The notes under the pieces were generated by a model. The model was not told the origin of the DNA and searched no databases. It was given only the letters and a program-made list of their open reading frames with translations. From the IMG/VR virus record IMGVR_UViG_3300005288_000030, positions 1-29,127 of that record: DNA of 29,127 bases; one strand, given 5' to 3'. Each line of letters begins with the position of its first letter. Positions within the stretch are counted from its first letter, which is position 1. Below, in pieces: positions 28,291-29,127 of this stretch. This DNA is from a virus. Made by a program: the position numbers and the translations under genes.

Positions 28291-29127
28291 TTAGCTTGAT
28301 TTTGTCCAGTTAGTGCCGTCAAAAACCAAGAGGATCCTGGTAAATCCGGTCAAGATCAAGTCCGCGCCTATTCTGATATTACCGCCCGAAGTTTTCAGCG
28401 TGATAGGTTCGGCACCAACACCGGATGCGAGCCACAAGATATCCCCGAGAGTCCCCCCATTGATGGTCGAAAGATCTACCCCGGCTCCCGTTCCGCTTAC
28501 GATGTTGTGATAGCTACGGGTCATAGTCACGGCACCTGCCGCCACGGTCAGTGTCGAGCGTTGTAAGCGATGCTTCTGCCCTTCGTTCACTATTGGGGCG
28601 AACAAGCCTGCGCTCGTCATACTGGCTCGAACCGAGCCTCCCGAGACAATCTCAAAGGTGTCAGCCGCAGAGTTGCGAAGGATGGTTCCTGCGGAGCTTG
28701 ACGTGGTGCTATTGGCGAGCTGGATAGAGGGGCCTTCGGTTGGCATACGCAGGCGAATCACTTTCCCGCCGCGAATCACTTCGACAGCTGCAGCGGGGGT
28801 GAAACCGATGGTGCCGCCGACCATGATGATATCGCCGTCTATCAGTGCGTCGAGTTTCCCCGCACCATGGATCGGGTCGTCAGTGAAGCGGCATCCTACA
28901 AAGCCTATTTTGTCGCAGGTAGAGTTACCAATGAATTTTGACGTTGTAGCTCCGGGGCTAGCCAAGTCAGGTAGCTCCATGACTGTCCCATAAAACCATA
29001 CGTTACTACAATCGTTTAGGATCAATGGGGTATCGCAGTAAGTATTTAACCTTCCCCCGTAGACGTAAAGGCCGTCGATATTATACCCGCCGGTAGACGA
29101 ATACATAAGAGCGCATATGCCCCACTG
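28291..29127 (-). CDS. Second tailspike, C-terminal part
   Basis: The frame is open to the window end (first visible codons read QWGICALMYSS), so the start is missing. The visible 278 residues contain beta-helix-like rungs (NIDGLYVYGGRLN; NDCSNVWFYGTVMELP; DKIGFVGCRFTDD), then a connector and a trimer-tip-like domain (GAVTMTRSYHNIVSGTGAG, ending LVFDGTNWTKSS). It ends 20 bp before the other tailspike gene. Probably a trimeric spike or fibre for a second glycan target. Confidence 0.82.
   Translation of the reverse strand, partial: QWGICALMYSSTGGYNIDGLYVYGGRLNTYCDTPLILNDCSNVWFYGTVMELPDLASPGATTSKFIGNSTCDKIGFVGCRFTDDPIHGAGKLDALIDGDIIMVGGTIGFTPAAAVEVIRGGKVIRLRMPTEGPSIQLANSTTSSSAGTILRNSAADTFEIVSGGSVRASMTSAGLFAPIVNEGQKHRLQRSTLTVAAGAVTMTRSYHNIVSGTGAGVDLSTINGGTLGDILWLASGVGAEPITLKTSGGNIRIGADLILTGFTRILLVFDGTNWTKSS

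Noticed and set aside
1-29127. tRNA genes, CRISPR arrays, integrase, insertion sequences
   Set aside because: No cloverleaf-like segment, spaced direct repeats, recombinase motifs or transposase genes were recognised by reading.

Overview
The window is a 29 kb piece of a tailed, siphovirus-type phage genome. The tail module (DUF1833, NlpC/P60, J-like tip protein) and the GH19 endolysin/spanin cassette suggest a Gram-negative host. The codon choice, moderately high GC and style of the genes suggest Pseudomonas or a relative. The gene set (family A polymerase, SNF2 helicase, VRR-NUC, DUF2800, DUF2815, primase-helicase) resembles roughly 40 kb Pseudomonas siphoviruses such as the Septimatrevirus group. 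That placement is inference from memory, not a database result. No integrase, CI-type repressor, tRNA or CRISPR array was seen.

Layout: a divergent control region at about 4513-4643 splits the genome into two transcription directions. Leftward lie a Cro/YdaS-like regulator, a primase-helicase, three small genes, an HNH endonuclease, a 360 bp non-coding stretch with repeats (likely cos/packaging region), the small terminase and the start of the large terminase, cut at base 1. Rightward lie about 45 tightly packed early and middle genes (4644-20141), mostly joined by ATGA/GTGA/TGATG overlaps. They include many small proteins, a CsrA-like protein, an Nmad5-like protein, a recombination/ssDNA module (DUF2800, DUF2815), a lipoprotein, an Rmf-like protein, a DNA polymerase split by an HNH-AP2 homing endonuclease, a VRR-NUC nuclease and an SNF2 helicase. 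Promoter-like elements sit at 4585, 5754, 9085, 11991 and 16642, and a clear terminator at 11942.

The right third (20115-29127) is leftward late DNA: two tailspike genes (the first cut by the window end), DUF1833, a second HNH-AP2 endonuclease, NlpC/P60, the J-like tail tip, two holin-like membrane proteins, a GH19 endolysin, and Rz with a fully nested Rz1. The rightward and leftward blocks collide tail to tail at 20115-20141.

Most interesting points: a phage CsrA/RsmA-like protein with a large insertion in its core; a family A polymerase whose active site is divided between two cistrons around an HNH-AP2 gene; an inverted array of 9-bp spaced TGTAGC repeats beside the primase-helicase gene (possible origin); three Fur-box-like direct repeats in the probable cos region; and an 8-bp tandem duplication that breaks a small gene.
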